A model generated the notes under the pieces. It saw only the letters and a program-made list of their open reading frames with translations, ran no database searches and was not told the origin of the DNA. A DNA stretch of 64,000 nt from Cacajao melanocephalus (lineage: Eukaryota; Chordata; Mammalia; Primates; Pitheciidae): NCBI GenBank assembly GCA_963573385.1, contig CAUYLG010070467.1, positions 18,789-82,788 of the forward strand, given 5' to 3'. Below, in pieces: positions 25,981-39,707 of the stretch (position 1 is its first letter; each line of letters opens with the position of its first letter). Made by a program: the position numbers and the translations under genes.

Positions 25981-26843
25981 TAGTCCCCATTACTCCATCT
26001 TAGCTGAAAGGAGAAGTTCCACTTCTAATAAATCTTAAAATGCTCTAATTAAATGTCGAATTTGATTTCCTGTACATATATAAAATAATCACTGTACTTT
26101 TCATTATAATACAAACCTAGTACATGATGCTTTATTTTCAAATACTTCCTTGATATTTTAAAGTTCTAAGCAAATCTTTTGCCTTTTAAAATAACTGAGA
26201 AAAGTGTGCAAGGGAAATTCATTATTTAATAACTACAATTATACTTTACGTGTGAATACCTCTGTTCAAATAGTCATCCACTATAATTTACAGACAAAAG
26301 TGCAGAGTTAATAGCAGGAGAAAGAAAAGATAAAAACTACCTCAACAAAATATTATTCTATAATATAATCATGTTAATTCATAAGAGTATATTAACCTCA
26401 TATCTGATCATTAACATCGTTGTTCATATAAAATTGTCTTTCTTTGAAAATACGCAAATGCAGGGTCAGAGACCTATAGGACTTCATCTCTCCCTCTTCT
26501 TTCATAGGATGTGAATTCCAGCATGATAGAATTTTTTGGACCATAAAAAGATTTTTGTTCTTAAAAATGACTATTAAACATGTAAATTCCATTGAAAGGA
26601 TTAAATGCTGAGTCTTTATTGGTTAACACTTAACAATGATTATAAGGCATTGCAGCAATGGGACGCCAGTTACCAAAGGTCAAAGGAGTCAGTTATAAAC
26701 AAAAGTAACTAAGGAGTGTTAGAAAACAGTAAATCAAATTATTTTCATAGCAACTTATAAAATTAGTTTAGTTATCTCTAAATTAACAGCTGTATTAGAG
26801 AACTATTTTATTTTTTATTATGCAAATATTATTCAATTTGATA
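25981..26843. other. Unassigned AT-rich unique sequence
   Basis: No repeat family or gene recognised. Confidence 0.45.
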
Positions 26844-26844
26844 T

Positions 26845-27147
26845 AGTCATTCCTCAGTATCTTTGGGGAACTGGTTGCAGGCCCCTCATGGATACCAAAA
26901 TCAGCAGATGCTCAAGTCTCTTATGTGAAATGGCAAAGTATTTGCATATATCCTATGCAATACTCCTGTATACTTTAATCATCTCTAGATTACATATGAT
27001 AGCTAATGCAATGTAAATAGTTGTTATATTACATTGGTTTATATTCTCATTCATTTTTATTTTTGTCTTTTAATTTTCAGATATTTTCTATTTGTGGTTG
27101 GTTGAATCTGCAAATGAAGAACCTGTGAATATGATGACTGACTGTAC
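26845..27147. mobile_element. Tigger-type MITE (MER2-like)
   Basis: Starts 'agtcattcctcagtatcttt', continues 'ggataccaaaatcagcagat' and ends in 'gtggttggttgaatctgc' then 'atgatgactgactg'. This is the layout of short non-autonomous TcMar-Tigger elements, whose ends carry the 'cctc.gtatc' and 'ggttggttgaatc' motifs. At about 300 bp it is a full-length MITE without coding capacity. TA dinucleotides lie at both ends, as expected. Confidence 0.8.
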
Positions 27148-27149
27148 TT

Positions 27150-27509
27150 TTAAGATTCGAGGCTATTTTAGCCTCAGTACCTGTAGTACAAGGGTATTTA
27201 TCATCAAATTTTACTAAGAGAAGAAAATTATCTCCTCGTTTTCTTACACCTTTCCTGAAGAGGTTTCAGTTATCAGAGAGATGTTTGCTCTAGATAGGTT
27301 CTATCTAAAATGTAGTATCTCATTCACTGTGATAAACCTGCTACTTCCACCCAAATATCTTCTCAGCAGACAACAACAGTAAAATCCTTATCTAGCCCAA
27401 TACATGGTATCTTTCTAACATAGCCAGTAATTAAAGTCAACTTAAATAAAATGAGAAAAAATACAATTACAAATGAAATATAATTGTTAGCACTGATTTA
27501 GAGCAGAAA
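27150..27509. other. Unassigned AT-rich unique sequence
   Basis: No repeat or gene recognised. Confidence 0.45.
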
Positions 27510-28445
27510 GAACTGCCTACCAAACAGATATATGAAAAAGTACTTGACATCATTAATCATCAGAGAAATGTAAATCAAAACTATAATGAGATATCATCTC
27601 ACTGCAGTGAAAATGGCTTTTTTTCCAAAAGACAGACAATAACAAATGCTGTTGAGGATGTGGATAAAAGGGAATCCTTGTACATTGTTGGTGGGAATAT
27701 AAGTTAGTACAATCATTATGGAGAACAGCTTGGAGGTTCCTTAAAAAACTAAAACTAGAGCTACCATGTGATCCAGGAAGCCTACTGCAATATGTATACC
27801 CAAGAGAAAGGAAATCAGGATATCAAATATGTCTGCACTCTCATGTTTACTGCAGCACTATTCACAATAACCAAGATTTGGAAGCAACCTAAGTGTCCAT
27901 CAGCACACGGATGAACAAAGAAAATGTGGTACATATACACACTGGGGTACTATTCAGCCATAAAAATAATGATATCTTGTCATTTGCAATGTGGATGGAA
28001 CTGGAGGTCATCATGTTAAGTAAAATAAGCCAGGTACAGAAAGACAACGATCACATTTACTTATTTGTGGAAGCTAAAAATTAAAATAATTGAATTCAAT
28101 TCATGGGAATAGAGAGTAGAAAGATGGTTACCAGAGGCAAGAAAGTGTAGTAGCAGCTTAGGGTGTGATAAGAATGATTAATGGGTACAAAAAAAAAACA
28201 GAAAGAATAAATAAAATCCAATATTTGAAGCATGACAGGGTGACGATAGTCAATAACAACTATACATTTTAAAATAAGCATAAGAATATAATTGGCTTGC
28301 TTGTAACACAGGAAAAATGCTTCAGGTTATGGATACTTCATTTACCCTGATGTGATTATTATTTATTGTATGTCTCTATCAAAAGGTTCTATATACTCCA
28401 TAAATACATACACCTACTATGTACCAACAAAAATTTTAAAAAGTT
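27510..28445 (+). mobile_element. L1 3' end, sense (about 0.9 kb)
   Basis: Sense ORF2 3' text is clear: 'tgtggataaaagggaatcct', 'ttcacaataaccaagatttg', 'gtggtacatatacacactgg' and 'ccataaaaataatgatatct'. The 3' UTR ends with 'acacctactatgtaccaac' and an A-rich tail. The 3' UTR type suggests an older L1M or L1PB-like copy. No frame is intact. Confidence 0.92.
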
Positions 28446-29914
28446 CTTCCTAGATTAGTGTTCCAATTCTCCAGCAGTACATGATATTTCTAGTTATATT
28501 TTATCAGTTAATATAAAGGATGAGAGTCCTCCCTTACAATTTATGATCAAGTAAGAGCTCTACTAAAATCAGATTTTCTTATAACATCAAATTTGAACAA
28601 ACTTTTCTTCATGCTGGATTCAGGAAGTATTTAATTCCTCCACTTGATATTGCTTGTATGCTTTGTACTGCTAGAATATCATGTGTTTTATCAACAAAGA
28701 AAAATTTGGAAGGGCCTTAAAAATGCACTTTCTTATTTTTTATGTAAACATTTCTGTTTTATCTTTTGCATGACATATTATCTCTACTCAGGATCTAAAA
28801 AATTGGGTGACATTGTGAAATCATCAGTGCATACAAAATGTGATAGTCATCATTTAAAAATTCAAAATTGCTTCAATCTTCCTTTTCAACTTAAGGATCA
28901 AGTAAACTGGTATCACAGCACTTTAAAATTGTACTTTAATTCATATTAAATGAAATAAAAACACTGGAGGGTGGATTTTAAAAAAGAGAGTGTTGTCAAG
29001 GAAAAAACGAAAAGTTTATGATAGCCACTCCCTGTCCCTTGTTCACCTCCCACAGTCACCCCCATCGGTGTGGCCAAAGCTCTGTAGTCGTGGGTCTGAA
29101 AAGCGGCCAGTAACCAAGGACCTAGTGCTATTTTTTTTGGCTCCTTTCTCAGTTACCTAAACCTCACTCCATGTTCACTAGGAGTGCAAATAATAGCAAG
29201 TATCTTTTAGTGAATATTAATATTACAATTAACTTAATGAGTATGATTTTCTAAATTATACATTATAAGCAATAATAAAAGCATATGTGATAGATAATAA
29301 ATATAGAGGTAAACATACCTATGTCAATATATACATATAAATATGCAGTCAGCTTTTTATGGAGCATTCTTATGTAGCAGATAGGTTATATTTTATAAAC
29401 CATTATGACATATAGCTTTTAGATGAGGTTGACAGAAATACAAGTAGGATATGGTTTTCAAATAAAGTCTAAGTACATCCTTCACATATCTTTGAAGAAA
29501 TCCTCAGTAGTAAGGCTTTAAATTATTCATTTCACAAGAAGAATTTCCTCTAAACAACCATTTATTATCTATTCTTTTCTATAAATAAAACTTTTCAAAG
29601 AAGGAAAATTAAAAAGCAATTAAAACTTCTCATCCTTATTTTAAGGTGATTCAAAAATTAATTGAAGGTATTCGCATCATTTTAATTCTGTATTTACTAT
29701 CTGCCTAAATGATATCTGGTAAATAGCATTATCTCGTTACATAATTCCAAACACCATGTCTGCACTCATTTCACCCACATCACACCATAAGCTATGACAT
29801 CTCTAATGAACTCTGAAGTACATATGATTCACATATCCCTGTGGCTATTGCTTTGATTTGAAATTAACATGGTCATTTAAAATTCTTTCAAATGAGGATC
29901 TGTTGAATGATTGG
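28446..29914. other. Unassigned AT-rich sequence
   Basis: No repeat or gene recognised. The 101-codon plus-strand frame at 28644-28949 has no recognisable domain and AT-driven codon use. A GC-richer patch at 29,030-29,110 is unassigned. The interval 29879-29935 recurs at 45144-45200 (see findings). Confidence 0.45.
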
Positions 29915-30080
29915 TGAAGAACATAGACTTTGCAGTAAAACTGCCCAGGTTCACAGACTAACAACTTTTTCGTTAGTTCCTGTGAAGATTACTTGAGATG
30001 ATATTCATAAAGTTCTTAGAATTGTGCCTGCATAATTGTTAGATATTTATTTTATTGACTGATAACATGCTACCAATGAC
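29915..30080 (+). repeat. MIR SINE, sense
   Basis: 'gacttt' then 'aaactgcccaggttcacaga' near 29,938 is the MIR 5' half. 'gaagattacttgagatgata' and 'cttagaattgtgcctgcata' further on are its 3' half. The central core is decayed or deleted. Confidence 0.7.
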
Positions 30081-30179
30081 AATGTCATAGTCATTTATCA
30101 TCTACATTCCCACAACCAGTCAGTCACCAACTCATTAAATCTACCACTGTAACATTTCTTCAATATAGTCTATCTTTTT

Positions 30180-30830
30180 TTTCCATTAGAAACACCTGAG
30201 TTCAGGTTTCTATAATCTCTTCTCTAGAAATCTACAAATTCCTAACTGATCTCCAGTTTTCTAACAGCTAAACTATCAAATATATCACTAACACTTTCAT
30301 CAGATTCCTCTTCCAAAGTCATGAATAATAACTTGAGACTCCTCTTCAGTGCTCTTTTAATGGTTCTGTATTGCTTACAAAAAAAAAAAAAAAAAAAAAA
30401 AAACAAGTATGGCATTCAATGCCTCTGCAATCTGACTCTACATTCTTTTATACAATAGTTTACTCTTTGGTATATTTTAAATTCTAATGATTTCCATAAG
30501 CCTCTTAAAACTTTTCAGACATTATCCTACTATATTCTTGTTTCAGAATAATCTTTGTTTTAAAATTCACAAATATTTTTTAAGGTCCAGCATAAATGCC
30601 ATTCAGTAGAGACATTCCTATTTCCCATAGCAGACACTAAGCATTGCCTCATTCTAAGTCACAGTTATGTTACCTGCATCTCTATTATGAAGCTTAATTA
30701 ATTACCTATACCTTCTCTCAAGAGAGCATAAAACTCCTGGAAAGCAATTTTATCATCTTCATATTTGCTTCTGTCACACTGTTTTGCACATAATGAATAT
30801 ATAATTTCCTCTCTTTAGCCCTGAATTTGT
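30180..30830 (+). repeat. L2 LINE 3' region, sense
   Basis: L2 text is readable in order: 'cctaactgatctccagtttt' (30,241), then 'tggcattcaatgcctctgca' (30,411), a 'gtccagcataaatgcc' block, and a decayed 3' end with 'cataaaactcctggaaagca' and 'tttgcacataatgaatat'. It is interrupted by an A25 tract at 30379-30403. Confidence 0.7.
30379..30403 (+). repeat. Poly-A tract (A25)
   Basis: An uninterrupted run of 25 A within L2 text, with L2-like sequence on both sides. No processed pseudogene or SINE body precedes it. Confidence 0.97.
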
Positions 30831-31673
30831 AATCATTAAAAGAGAGAACAGCATACATTGAAGTGATGTTTTAAAAGAGTCATATGAAACTATATTTTCT
30901 AAGTATTTGAATAAAAATGTATCCTGTTATAAATGTTTGGATAAAACTTTTCCTTTCAAAATCATTCCTAATTTATTTCTTTCATTCTTACCGGTTTGTC
31001 AGTGTTGCTCAGAAGTTGAAGGCCAGCTTAGTATTTTTATTCATTAGGTAAGTTTGTTTCATTTTTTCAATTTGTTTTGTGTTTTAGTTTTAAAATTCTA
31101 TCTAAAATTCATATAATACTTTTTTCATCCATTTACTAATTAAAGAAAGAAAGAATTAAATTGCTGTGGATCTCTTTTTCATAATTTTCTTTGCATCCCA
31201 AAGAAACCCTTTCATTTTGCATACTGAGATCTGTCTTTTCTTCTGCGGAAAGGTTTCTTTTGATTAACATTTTTATCCAAATCATTCCCTTTTGTTCTTC
31301 ATGAATGCCTGTAATCCTAAGGTATAATCTTCATTATCATTTCTCCATTTTCCTCCAATAACGTACATTCATGTTTCTTGCCTGCGCCCTTTGGTCTACA
31401 TCCTGAGAATGTTATTCAGGTCTTTACTCTGTATCCCTGAATCAGTTTTTATCAATGTCACTTTTGCTTTCACCCTGTTGTGTAGAGATTTCAGTTCTAC
31501 AGTTACCACTTATTTTTTTGGTTTGTTGTTGTTGTTATCGTAGCAAATCTGTATTATCTTTTTCCACCCTTTAAAAGAGTCACAGCTCTTTATTACTTTT
31601 TTTCCTTTTCTTATTTTGTCATTTTTTTCTGGTCATGTTACAGACATTTAAGTATTCTTAAATAATATTGCTA
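30831..31673. other. Unassigned T-rich sequence
   Basis: Possibly very old LINE sequence near 31,180-31,640, but nothing can be named. Confidence 0.35.
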
Positions 31674-32138
<465 letters not shown>

Positions 32139-33471
32139 TATTTTTCTGAATATTAATTAGGTTGTTTCCTTTCTCACTGTTTCTTTCTCTTGTTCTTCAG
32201 TATTGTTTGAAAGATCTATTTGTCTTAATGTTTACTCATTCATGAATGACAAGAGATCTGTAGAGAATATTTGTGCACAGAATGTGTATTTGACCTTAGC
32301 TCTGTTCACAGAATTTATTATCTCTTTGTCATTTTAACTATTTCTGTACCTGCTGACTATACCCAAATGGTTAAAATTATTGTCCTCCGTTTTGCACATG
32401 CAAGTACATTCTGCAATATGTGTTTTGTCAGAATATGCTTCCACCTTTGTACAATTGTGAATTCTTTCTGGAAAATCTTAAAAATGAAATAAATTCTGCT
32501 TTAATAGGAGAAATCTCTCAACTTGTCTTACTTTCAGGTGGTAGAGGTATTTCATAGAGAAATATGTATCATACACCTATATATACACTCCTATACCCAG
32601 AATCAGATTCTCCTTCCTGTTGGTTATTCCCATGCATTATAAATGTGAATTATCTTCGGTTATATCTCATGGTTTAGCTATACATTTTAAGAAATTAAGA
32701 AAGTTAGAAAAATATTGAAATAACCATAAGGAAAATGAAGGAAAGCTGCCTAAAATAATTTTCTGTTTCTTAGCCTCCAAGGCTTTATTACTATCTGTTC
32801 CAGTGTAATAAAATGTTCTATGACTTCAAATTTCTCTGAGACCTTTCCTTCTCAGGAAGAGGGAAGGAGCATTTAAAGACAACAAAGAGAAAGAATGAGC
32901 ACAATATGAGCACAATAAAATGTGCATAAAGTGGACATATGGACTAAGAATCTTACTCAACAAAGAATATTTTTATCTATGTCATTATATGCTTCAAGTT
33001 TTCCCTTCAAATAATCTCTGGTATCTAGTTCATAGCACTTCACTTTTTCCTAACTTGATTGCCCCCAGGTATCAATGGATCTTTAAGGACTTTTCTCCTT
33101 CTCTTGTTTGTATCTCAGGAAATGGAAGCACAAAAGAGCCCCAGTAAAACATTCAAATCTTCTTAAGAGTTTGGCAACGTCAAAGCCCTCAACTATGCTT
33201 CATATTGATTGTACTGAGACATTTCCTATTGCATCCCCTGATAACCAAAACCTTTTTTTCCCCCTAAAGAAGTTTTATAATAAATTTTCAGTGAAAATGT
33301 TAGAGTCTCCGAGTGTTCCTTTCAAAACAGGAACCTTCTTTTCCTCCCAAGTTCTCGACAAGTTAAGATAAAAGAGTTAATGTGAAGCCAAAATATTTTT
33401 CTGGCTGTGGAGTGCCATCTGAGGGAATGTAGCTTTAAGTATGTTGGCTGAGAGGGCCTAATAATATTTAT
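32139..33471. other. Unassigned AT-rich unique sequence
   Basis: No repeat family or gene recognised. Two overlapping open frames (32920-33147 and 33108-33371, plus) show no domain. Confidence 0.45.
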
Positions 33472-34122
33472 GGTAAGCAGAAAATGCCCCCCCCCGCAAA
33501 TATACTCACCCTAATTCCCAGAACCTGTGAATGTGTTACATTATATGGCAAAAGAGACATTATAGGTGTAATTAATGTTACACATCTTAAAGATTATTGT
33601 GTATTGTCCATATCAACCCAATCAATCATGAGTTCATGGAAGCAGATAACATTCTCCAGTTGGAGTATGAGAGATGCAGCAGAGTAAATAGTTGGATTTA
33701 CTGAAAGCCTAAGAAAGAACTGGCCCACTGATGGGTTCCAGAACACATGAGAAGGAATGTGGACACCTTTAGGAGCAAAGACCATTCTTGACTAACAGCC
33801 AGGAAAGAAACAGATATTTCAGACCTACAACTACAAGAAATTCAGATTCGGCAAATTACTGGTTTACAGGTAGTTTCATTTCAGATTAGAGCCTAACACT
33901 GTATTTTTGGCCTTGAACAATCTGGAACAGAGAAATAAGCCAAACCAACACAGACATCTGAAACTGAAAAATATACATATGTGTGTGTATGTCTGCATAC
34001 AATAAAATATATATACCATACATTTATATATATATACATATATTTTATAGCTTAATATATATATATTGAGCTACCATTAAGTTTGTGGTAATTTGTTACA
34101 GAAGCAATAGAAAACCAACACG
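33472..34122 (+). mobile_element. MLT1 LTR (ERVL-MaLR), with TA-rich expansion
   Basis: MLT1 hallmarks at both ends: 'cctaattcccagaacctgtg' (33,511) and 'ttatatggcaaaagagacat' near the start, and 'ttaagtttgtggtaatttgt' with 'agcaatagaaaacc' at the end. The 3' third has been enlarged by the TA-rich tract at 33,965-34,070. It is a solo LTR in appearance. Confidence 0.88.
33965..34070. repeat. (TATA/TG)-rich low-complexity tract
   Basis: Alternating purine-pyrimidine TA and TG dinucleotides inside the MLT1 LTR. Confidence 0.9.
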
Positions 34123-34124
34123 TT

Positions 34125-35397
34125 ACTTTATGCCCTAAATAAGCAAACTTACCTGCCTACTTCCAGTAAATGATAAAAAAGGGAAAGATCCTAAAGAGTG
34201 GACAGTTTTGTGAAGGAGAGAGTACCATGCAATCAGGCAACTGGGAAAGAAAAGAAGGGGTGAGGAAAGTACAAGTCTTCTTTTCTCCCCGCTTTACCTA
34301 TCATCAATGAATAATTATTCCTTTAGGTGGAGAAGTAACTCCAAAGAACTAAGATAATTTTGGTCAAGTTCTCTTTCTAGGAAGAAAACATCAGAGGCAG
34401 AAAGGAAGTATATGTCTTCATTGAGACGTAATTTAATTGACAATCAGATATAATTTTTGAAGCTAAGATTTACTAATAAGCAATTTTATTAGTGAACATA
34501 GACTATATATCTATCTGAAAAGGACTTTATGGTTGACTGTAAGTAGAAAGATCATTTTGCAGTCAAGATTGGATTTCTTCATACCTATCATTTATGCAGT
34601 ATATTTTCCAAAAACATAATATTAAGAAAATGAAAAGCTAAGTTGTATACTTAGATATATAATAAGAACACTATTGCCAAATTAAATTTTTAAAACTTTA
34701 AAAATTATATTTACTGAAATATTTTTTAAAGTATAAAATATTTACTATATATACTACTATTCAAAATTTATGTTAACCCTAAAAGTGTGTATATTATTGA
34801 TATCAGAGTTACAAATGAATATAATTAATTTTACAATTAACCTTAACATGAAGAGAAATCTGTGACTTTTATTAAATTTGTTTATTATTTAGTTTCAGAA
34901 TATAAAATAATTTAATTAGTAAGACCTTCAGGCCCAAATGTTAAATGTATAAAATGGTAATTAATTATATGTAAATGGAATACATTGCCATAATACTGCA
35001 ACTCATAACTTTTGCTTACTCTACAAGTTTTGTTTTATGTGCAAAATGTAGACCAGTATTTCACAATTATTTTCAAATACATATAATAAATATTACAAAT
35101 AGTAAACAATTTGTTCTAAGCATACTTTTTTTCTGAAAGAAATTTTCAGGATAATGAATCTGTGGGGTTTTTTGTTTGTTTTTGTTATATTCTTTTTGAC
35201 AATGAGGGAAAACCCAGATATTTGAGTCTCAGTTCACTTACAAATTTAAATAAAATGTTAACAGTTCCTTAGCATGCACAACTACTAATGTCATATGAGA
35301 AAAATATAAATAAAATAATCTATTTAATTGTAAAAATGGGAGTGAATTTCCCTCACTATTGCTGATCACTTAATAAGAGGGTATCACATATAAAACA
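34125..35397. other. Unassigned AT-rich unique sequence
   Basis: Very AT-rich, with no repeat family or gene recognised. Confidence 0.45.
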
Positions 35398-35613
35398 TTA
35401 GTCTATATCTGTCCAATATGGTGGTCATTGGTCTATGTGACTATTTAAATTTAAGTTGATAAAAATTCAGTTTAAAAATTAGTTTGTCATTTAAAATCGC
35501 CATATTTCGAATATTCAATAAAAACACATGGTGAGTAGCTACTGTATTGGACAGCACCGCTATAGAATGTTTCCATCACTACAGAAAACTCTATTGAACA
35601 GTGCTGATCGATA
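35398..35613. mobile_element. hAT-Charlie MITE (MER3/MER33-like)
   Basis: Palindromic layout typical of this MITE: 'gtccaatatggtggtcattg' at one end, and 'gtagctactgtattggacag' then 'agaatgtttccatcacta' and 'ctattgaacagtgctga' at the other. It has an AT-rich centre and no coding capacity. Confidence 0.75.
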
Positions 35614-37985
35614 TGCTGATCCAAACTACATGAAGATCCTAGAGTGTTTTCACTCAATGATCTTAAAATAAACTTTTAAATGAATACAATAGATATTAAA
35701 TGCTAATCTAAATGTCTTTATGAACCCAAATAACAATGTGGAAGCTGACGAGTTGAGGGATTAAAGGGTAACAAACTCTTATCCTTGTTACACCAATAAA
35801 AATCTTCCCCGTCTCTTTTTTCTGCTTTCAGTCCCTCACCTCCAGTCCTTGCTCCTTAGGACACTTAACATAATATGTTCAATTATTTAAGGATTGAAAG
35901 AGGTGACAGAGAAAAGGAGAGACACAATGAGGAAGGGCTGAAGAAGAATATGCAATTCAGCTTTCAAGCCCCTCTGCAGAACTTCCACATAACAAAGCAG
36001 CACTAAGATAAATTTCCTGCTTGAAATTGGGAGAAGAAGGAAAAATACAAGGAGAACAAACGTAAATAAATATCTCAATAAAGTATTCTACAAAAAAAAA
36101 AAGATGTGTTTTTCGTTGTATGTTTTCTCACTCTTGGCCTCCAATGCCTTCTCTATAGTAAAGAACTTTTTCTAGAAATAATGACAATAGTCACATTTGT
36201 ATTATTCTAAATAATATTTTCAGAGAAATTATTTAAAAGGGCCATAGGAATAGTAGCAATAATTAAGGAAAATGTGACACCCTATAAACTGGTGTAGCAT
36301 AAAGTAGATCTCCCAACTGTTTATTCTGTATTTTCTAAAGGAAAAAGAAAAAGCAATTGCAATCACATTACGAGTGTCTGGCCTAGGTTTTGAACATGAT
36401 TAGGAGATTTCATGCATGATGTCCTAAAGAGAAGGCAATCAAGAAAATAATTTTTCATGCTATATATTAATGAATGTCACCATATTAATAGTAAAGGAAC
36501 AAACTCCAATTACTTTTCTTTTTCTAACTCCTCACGTTTTTAGTATTTATTTCTTAATAAACCAGGCTAAAACAATTTTGACAAAAAGTGGTATAATGGT
36601 CTATGAAAATTCAGTAAACATTTGGATCCCAATATATACATTAAAATGACAAAGTTTACGTAGTGATTTAAAAAGGAAATGCTAAGAATCTCTTTGGAAT
36701 TGGTAAAATGTAATACAAACAAAGAAAAATATTTATATCATTGTGGGAGAATTCATGATAGAGAATAAGTAATTTAATGATGTGTAAGGATCTTCAGTGT
36801 GAATGTCTTTAAATCAATGCAGAAAACAGACCAATTTTTGGAATAAAGATTAAAAATATATAAAATCAAATCCTGACAGATTTAATTGAATAATAAATGC
36901 AAGCAAGTACAACAACTTCAACGATGAAAAATTACAAAATATTTTTTAACAAAAATAAAAACGAATGGCCATAACAGTCTATTTTTACATGCGTATGCTT
37001 TGGTGTCTTTCTCAGCAACTTAAGGCAGAGAAATACGTAATTGTATTTTGTGGCATAGTAGTCATAAGAATGATAAGATGTGTGTGGTAGATTTGACTTT
37101 AAGAAAGTAAAAACAAAATCATAGTGTACTTTGAATAAAATCAATAATAAATTACTAAATTTATTTAGCAGATTAAAAAGAATATACTATAACTCTTTAA
37201 TATATTCTATGTGAATTTTGAATAATACCTTCTAATTAATAAGTAGCTTTACAGGACAAAAGAAAGACAATGGGAAAAGATGGTCTCGTGTACTCTTAAA
37301 TAACTTAGACATCTGAGAGGATTTCTCTGGTTGCTTTGTTCACCTGAGTTACAAAGAACAGATACAAATGGTTATTTCCTAGATCAATTGTGAGTTATTG
37401 TAAGGACTAATAAAAAATGTAAAGAAGTATGAGAGAGTATCCAGAAGAGGACCAGCTTGGATTCCAGTGAAGTAGATGGTTTTTCAAGATACAAATAAGC
37501 AAACTCATTGTTTTATCTTCCCAACAGCAGCAGGCATCTTTCACTCTTCCCACCAGCTATCATGTTGGCAACTGAGGAATCTTTTTCTTTACTGATTTAG
37601 TCTGTTGCTATCACTAATAAACCCTAAGTAAGATTTTTATGCAATTTTCACAACAGAGTATATCAGATTGATTGGCAAATCATCAATCAGTACACAGTGA
37701 TCAATTTTTTAAAATTCATGCACATCGTTGGCCACTAGCTAAACTATAGATGACCTCCTTTGCATCAGTCACTGATCATCCTGAGCTCAGTAACTATAGC
37801 CAGGATAGTGGGTTCAATATATGGCTTATGAATAATGACAACCTGGAGAAGATTTTCTTAAAAGGAGAAAGTATCAAATGGCATTAAGAAGCTCAATTGC
37901 TAGAGTAGGATAAAGATTGGAGGTGACTCAATAGCAAGTTTGATAAATCAGGCAAGAAAATTACTGTAAGAGTCAAAAATTATTT
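35614..37985. other. Unassigned AT-rich unique sequence
   Basis: About 2.4 kb with no repeat family or gene recognised. A short A-run lies at about 36091-36102. Confidence 0.45.
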
Positions 37986-37989
37986 GCCT

Positions 37990-38375
37990 ATTAAGTAGGA
38001 ATTCAACAAAATATTCTCTGAATATCTATATGTACTAGGTACTATTCTGCATATATGGTAAATCCCTTGGAAATCTAGTAATCAAAATGGAGCCCTCATG
38101 GTGCTGAAATTCTGGTGTAGAATAAAAGAAAAACTAAATTATGAATGAAATAAGTAAAGAATATAATGTATTCAAAAGTAATGAAGCATTATAGAAGGAG
38201 AAAGACATATATGGAGAAAGATCAGAATAAGATGGATTCAGGGTGGTTGGAGAGAGGAGTTACAGATGTGAATAGGGTGATTGTTTTCTTGAGAAAGTGA
38301 CAGTTGAGCAAAGAGACCTGAAGGAAGTGACGGCCTTGACTCTACCAGCAAGAAGGATGAGAGACAGCAAATAGT
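37990..38375 (-). repeat. L2 LINE fragment, antisense
   Basis: Reads as the reverse complement of the L2 3' region: 'tactaggtactattctgcat', 'agccctcatggtgctgaaat', 'aatagggtgattgttttctt' and 'gcaaagagacctgaaggaag', in that order. Confidence 0.7.
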
Positions 38376-38379
38376 CTGA

Positions 38380-38401
38380 CATGACAGTCCACACTGTCAT
38401 G
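38380..38401. repeat. Perfect 9-bp hairpin
   Basis: catgacagt and actgtcatg are exact reverse complements separated by ccac. No terminator or regulatory role is implied in this context. Confidence 0.9.
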
Positions 38402-38454
38402 ATTTTTCACAGAGTATTTTGATTTTTTTCATATCAATCATTCCAAAAGAGCAC

Positions 38455-38478
38455 TTTTTTTTTTTTTTTTTTTTTTTT
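38455..38478. repeat. Poly-T tract (T24)
   Basis: An uninterrupted run of 24 T followed by a G-rich patch. No Alu or L1 body is attached to it. Confidence 0.97.
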
Positions 38479-38608
38479 GGGCAGGGGGAAGATACTTCTA
38501 CAGCATTGGAATTCAAACACAAAACAATCTAGGTGACTGCCTATTCCCAAATACTCATAGGTTATATGGGCTACATTCATTTACACATTCTTTTTCTCTA
38601 CTATGAGT

Positions 38609-39122
38609 GTTACAGAAAAGTGGTCCCTATCCAGACCCCAAGAAAGGGTTCTTTGAATCTCATGCAAGAAAGAATTCAGGCTAAGTTTGCAAAGCGAAAG
38701 CAAGTTTATGAAGAAAGTAAAGTAGTGAAAGTACAGCTACCCCATAGACAGAGTAGTGAGTTCCTGAAAGTAAAAGGAGGAATGCATCCACTCTAGTTAC
38801 AATACTCGTATATATGGGGAGATGTGCTCTTCTACAAGGGTTTGTAATAAAGGATTAATTTTCTCAATTACTATAATTTGCAAGAATTAATATTATGATC
38901 TTTAAAGTAAAATTACAAATGCCTTTGTTCTCCAGATATCTGGATATCAGAATACTCCCAAAACTGTGTCTGTATAGTAAACATTATTAATTTGTTCCCT
39001 TAACCATAAACATCTAGAGGCCAGGAATGCCTGACTTTCTGAGAATGAAGCCTGGCAAGTCCCAGCCTCCTTTTCCTAGCCCTCACTCAAGATGATATTG
39101 CTCTGGTTTGAATGCCTCTGAC
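38609..39122 (-). mobile_element. ERV1-type solo LTR, antisense
   Basis: In reverse complement this reads as a gammaretrovirus-like (ERV1) LTR. Near its 3' end are 'tggtccctatccagacccca', 'gcaagaaagaattcaggcta' and 'gcaagtttatgaagaaagta' (the region holding the polyadenylation signal). Near its 5' end are 'tcactcaagatgatattgct' and 'gaatgcctctgac'. The length of about 510 bp is normal for the class. The exact LTR family was not determined. No internal retroviral sequence flanks it. Confidence 0.75.
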
Positions 39123-39247
39123 CTGAGTAATTCCCTGTGGAGCTACATTAAAGCATCAAAAATGTTATTTTCTTGACTAGGGTTACATCAAATATTTTCT
39201 GTTTCATAAAGTCCTCCATTATGTCCAACTTACATATCACTTAAAAA

Positions 39248-39707
39248 TTGTTTACAATAGCAAAGGCCTGGAACCAACCCAAATGCCCACTGATGACTAG
39301 ACAAGGAAAATGTGGCATATATACACCACGGAATACTATGCAGCCATAAAAAACAATGAGTTCGTGTCCTTTGTAGGGACATGGAAGAATCTGGAAACCA
39401 TCATTGTCAGCAAACTGACACAAGAATGGAAAATCAAATACCACGTTTTCACCCATAGGTGGGTGATGAACAATGAGAACGCATGGACACAAGGAAGGGA
39501 GCATCACATACTGGGGTCTGTTGTGGGGGATAGGGGAGAGACAGGGGTGTGGGGATGTAGGGGAGGGATAACATAGGGAGAAACGCCAGATATAAGTGAC
39601 AGGGAGATGGAGGCAGCAAACCACCTTGCTATGTATGTACCTATGCAACAGCCCTGCATGATTTGCACATGTACCCCAGAACCTAAAGTACAATAAAAAA
39701 AATTGTT
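39248..39707 (+). mobile_element. L1 3' end, sense (primate L1PA/PB-like)
   Basis: Low-divergence L1 3' text: 'acaatagcaaaggcctggaa', 'ggaatactatgcagccataa', the G-rich stretch at 39,518-39,570, and 'gcacatgtaccccagaacct' followed by the A-tail. The direct repeat 'aaaaattgtt' lies before it and again within the A-rich tail end, a likely target duplication. Only about 460 bp of the element is present. A 164-codon antisense frame through it is not a gene. Confidence 0.95.

Noticed and set aside
28644..28949. 101-codon plus-strand frame outside recognised repeats
   Set aside because: AT-driven composition, no recognisable domain or start context, and expected by chance in 64 kb.
30379..30403. 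Poly-A tract as the tail of a processed pseudogene
   Set aside because: L2 text continues on both sides and no cDNA-like body precedes it.
38380..38401. Hairpin as a transcription terminator
   Set aside because: The genome is primate; intrinsic terminators are not expected and no gene ends here.
38455..38478. Poly-T tract as the tail of an antisense retrocopy
   Set aside because: The downstream sequence is unique and then an LTR; no Alu, L1 or gene copy attached to the tract could be recognised.
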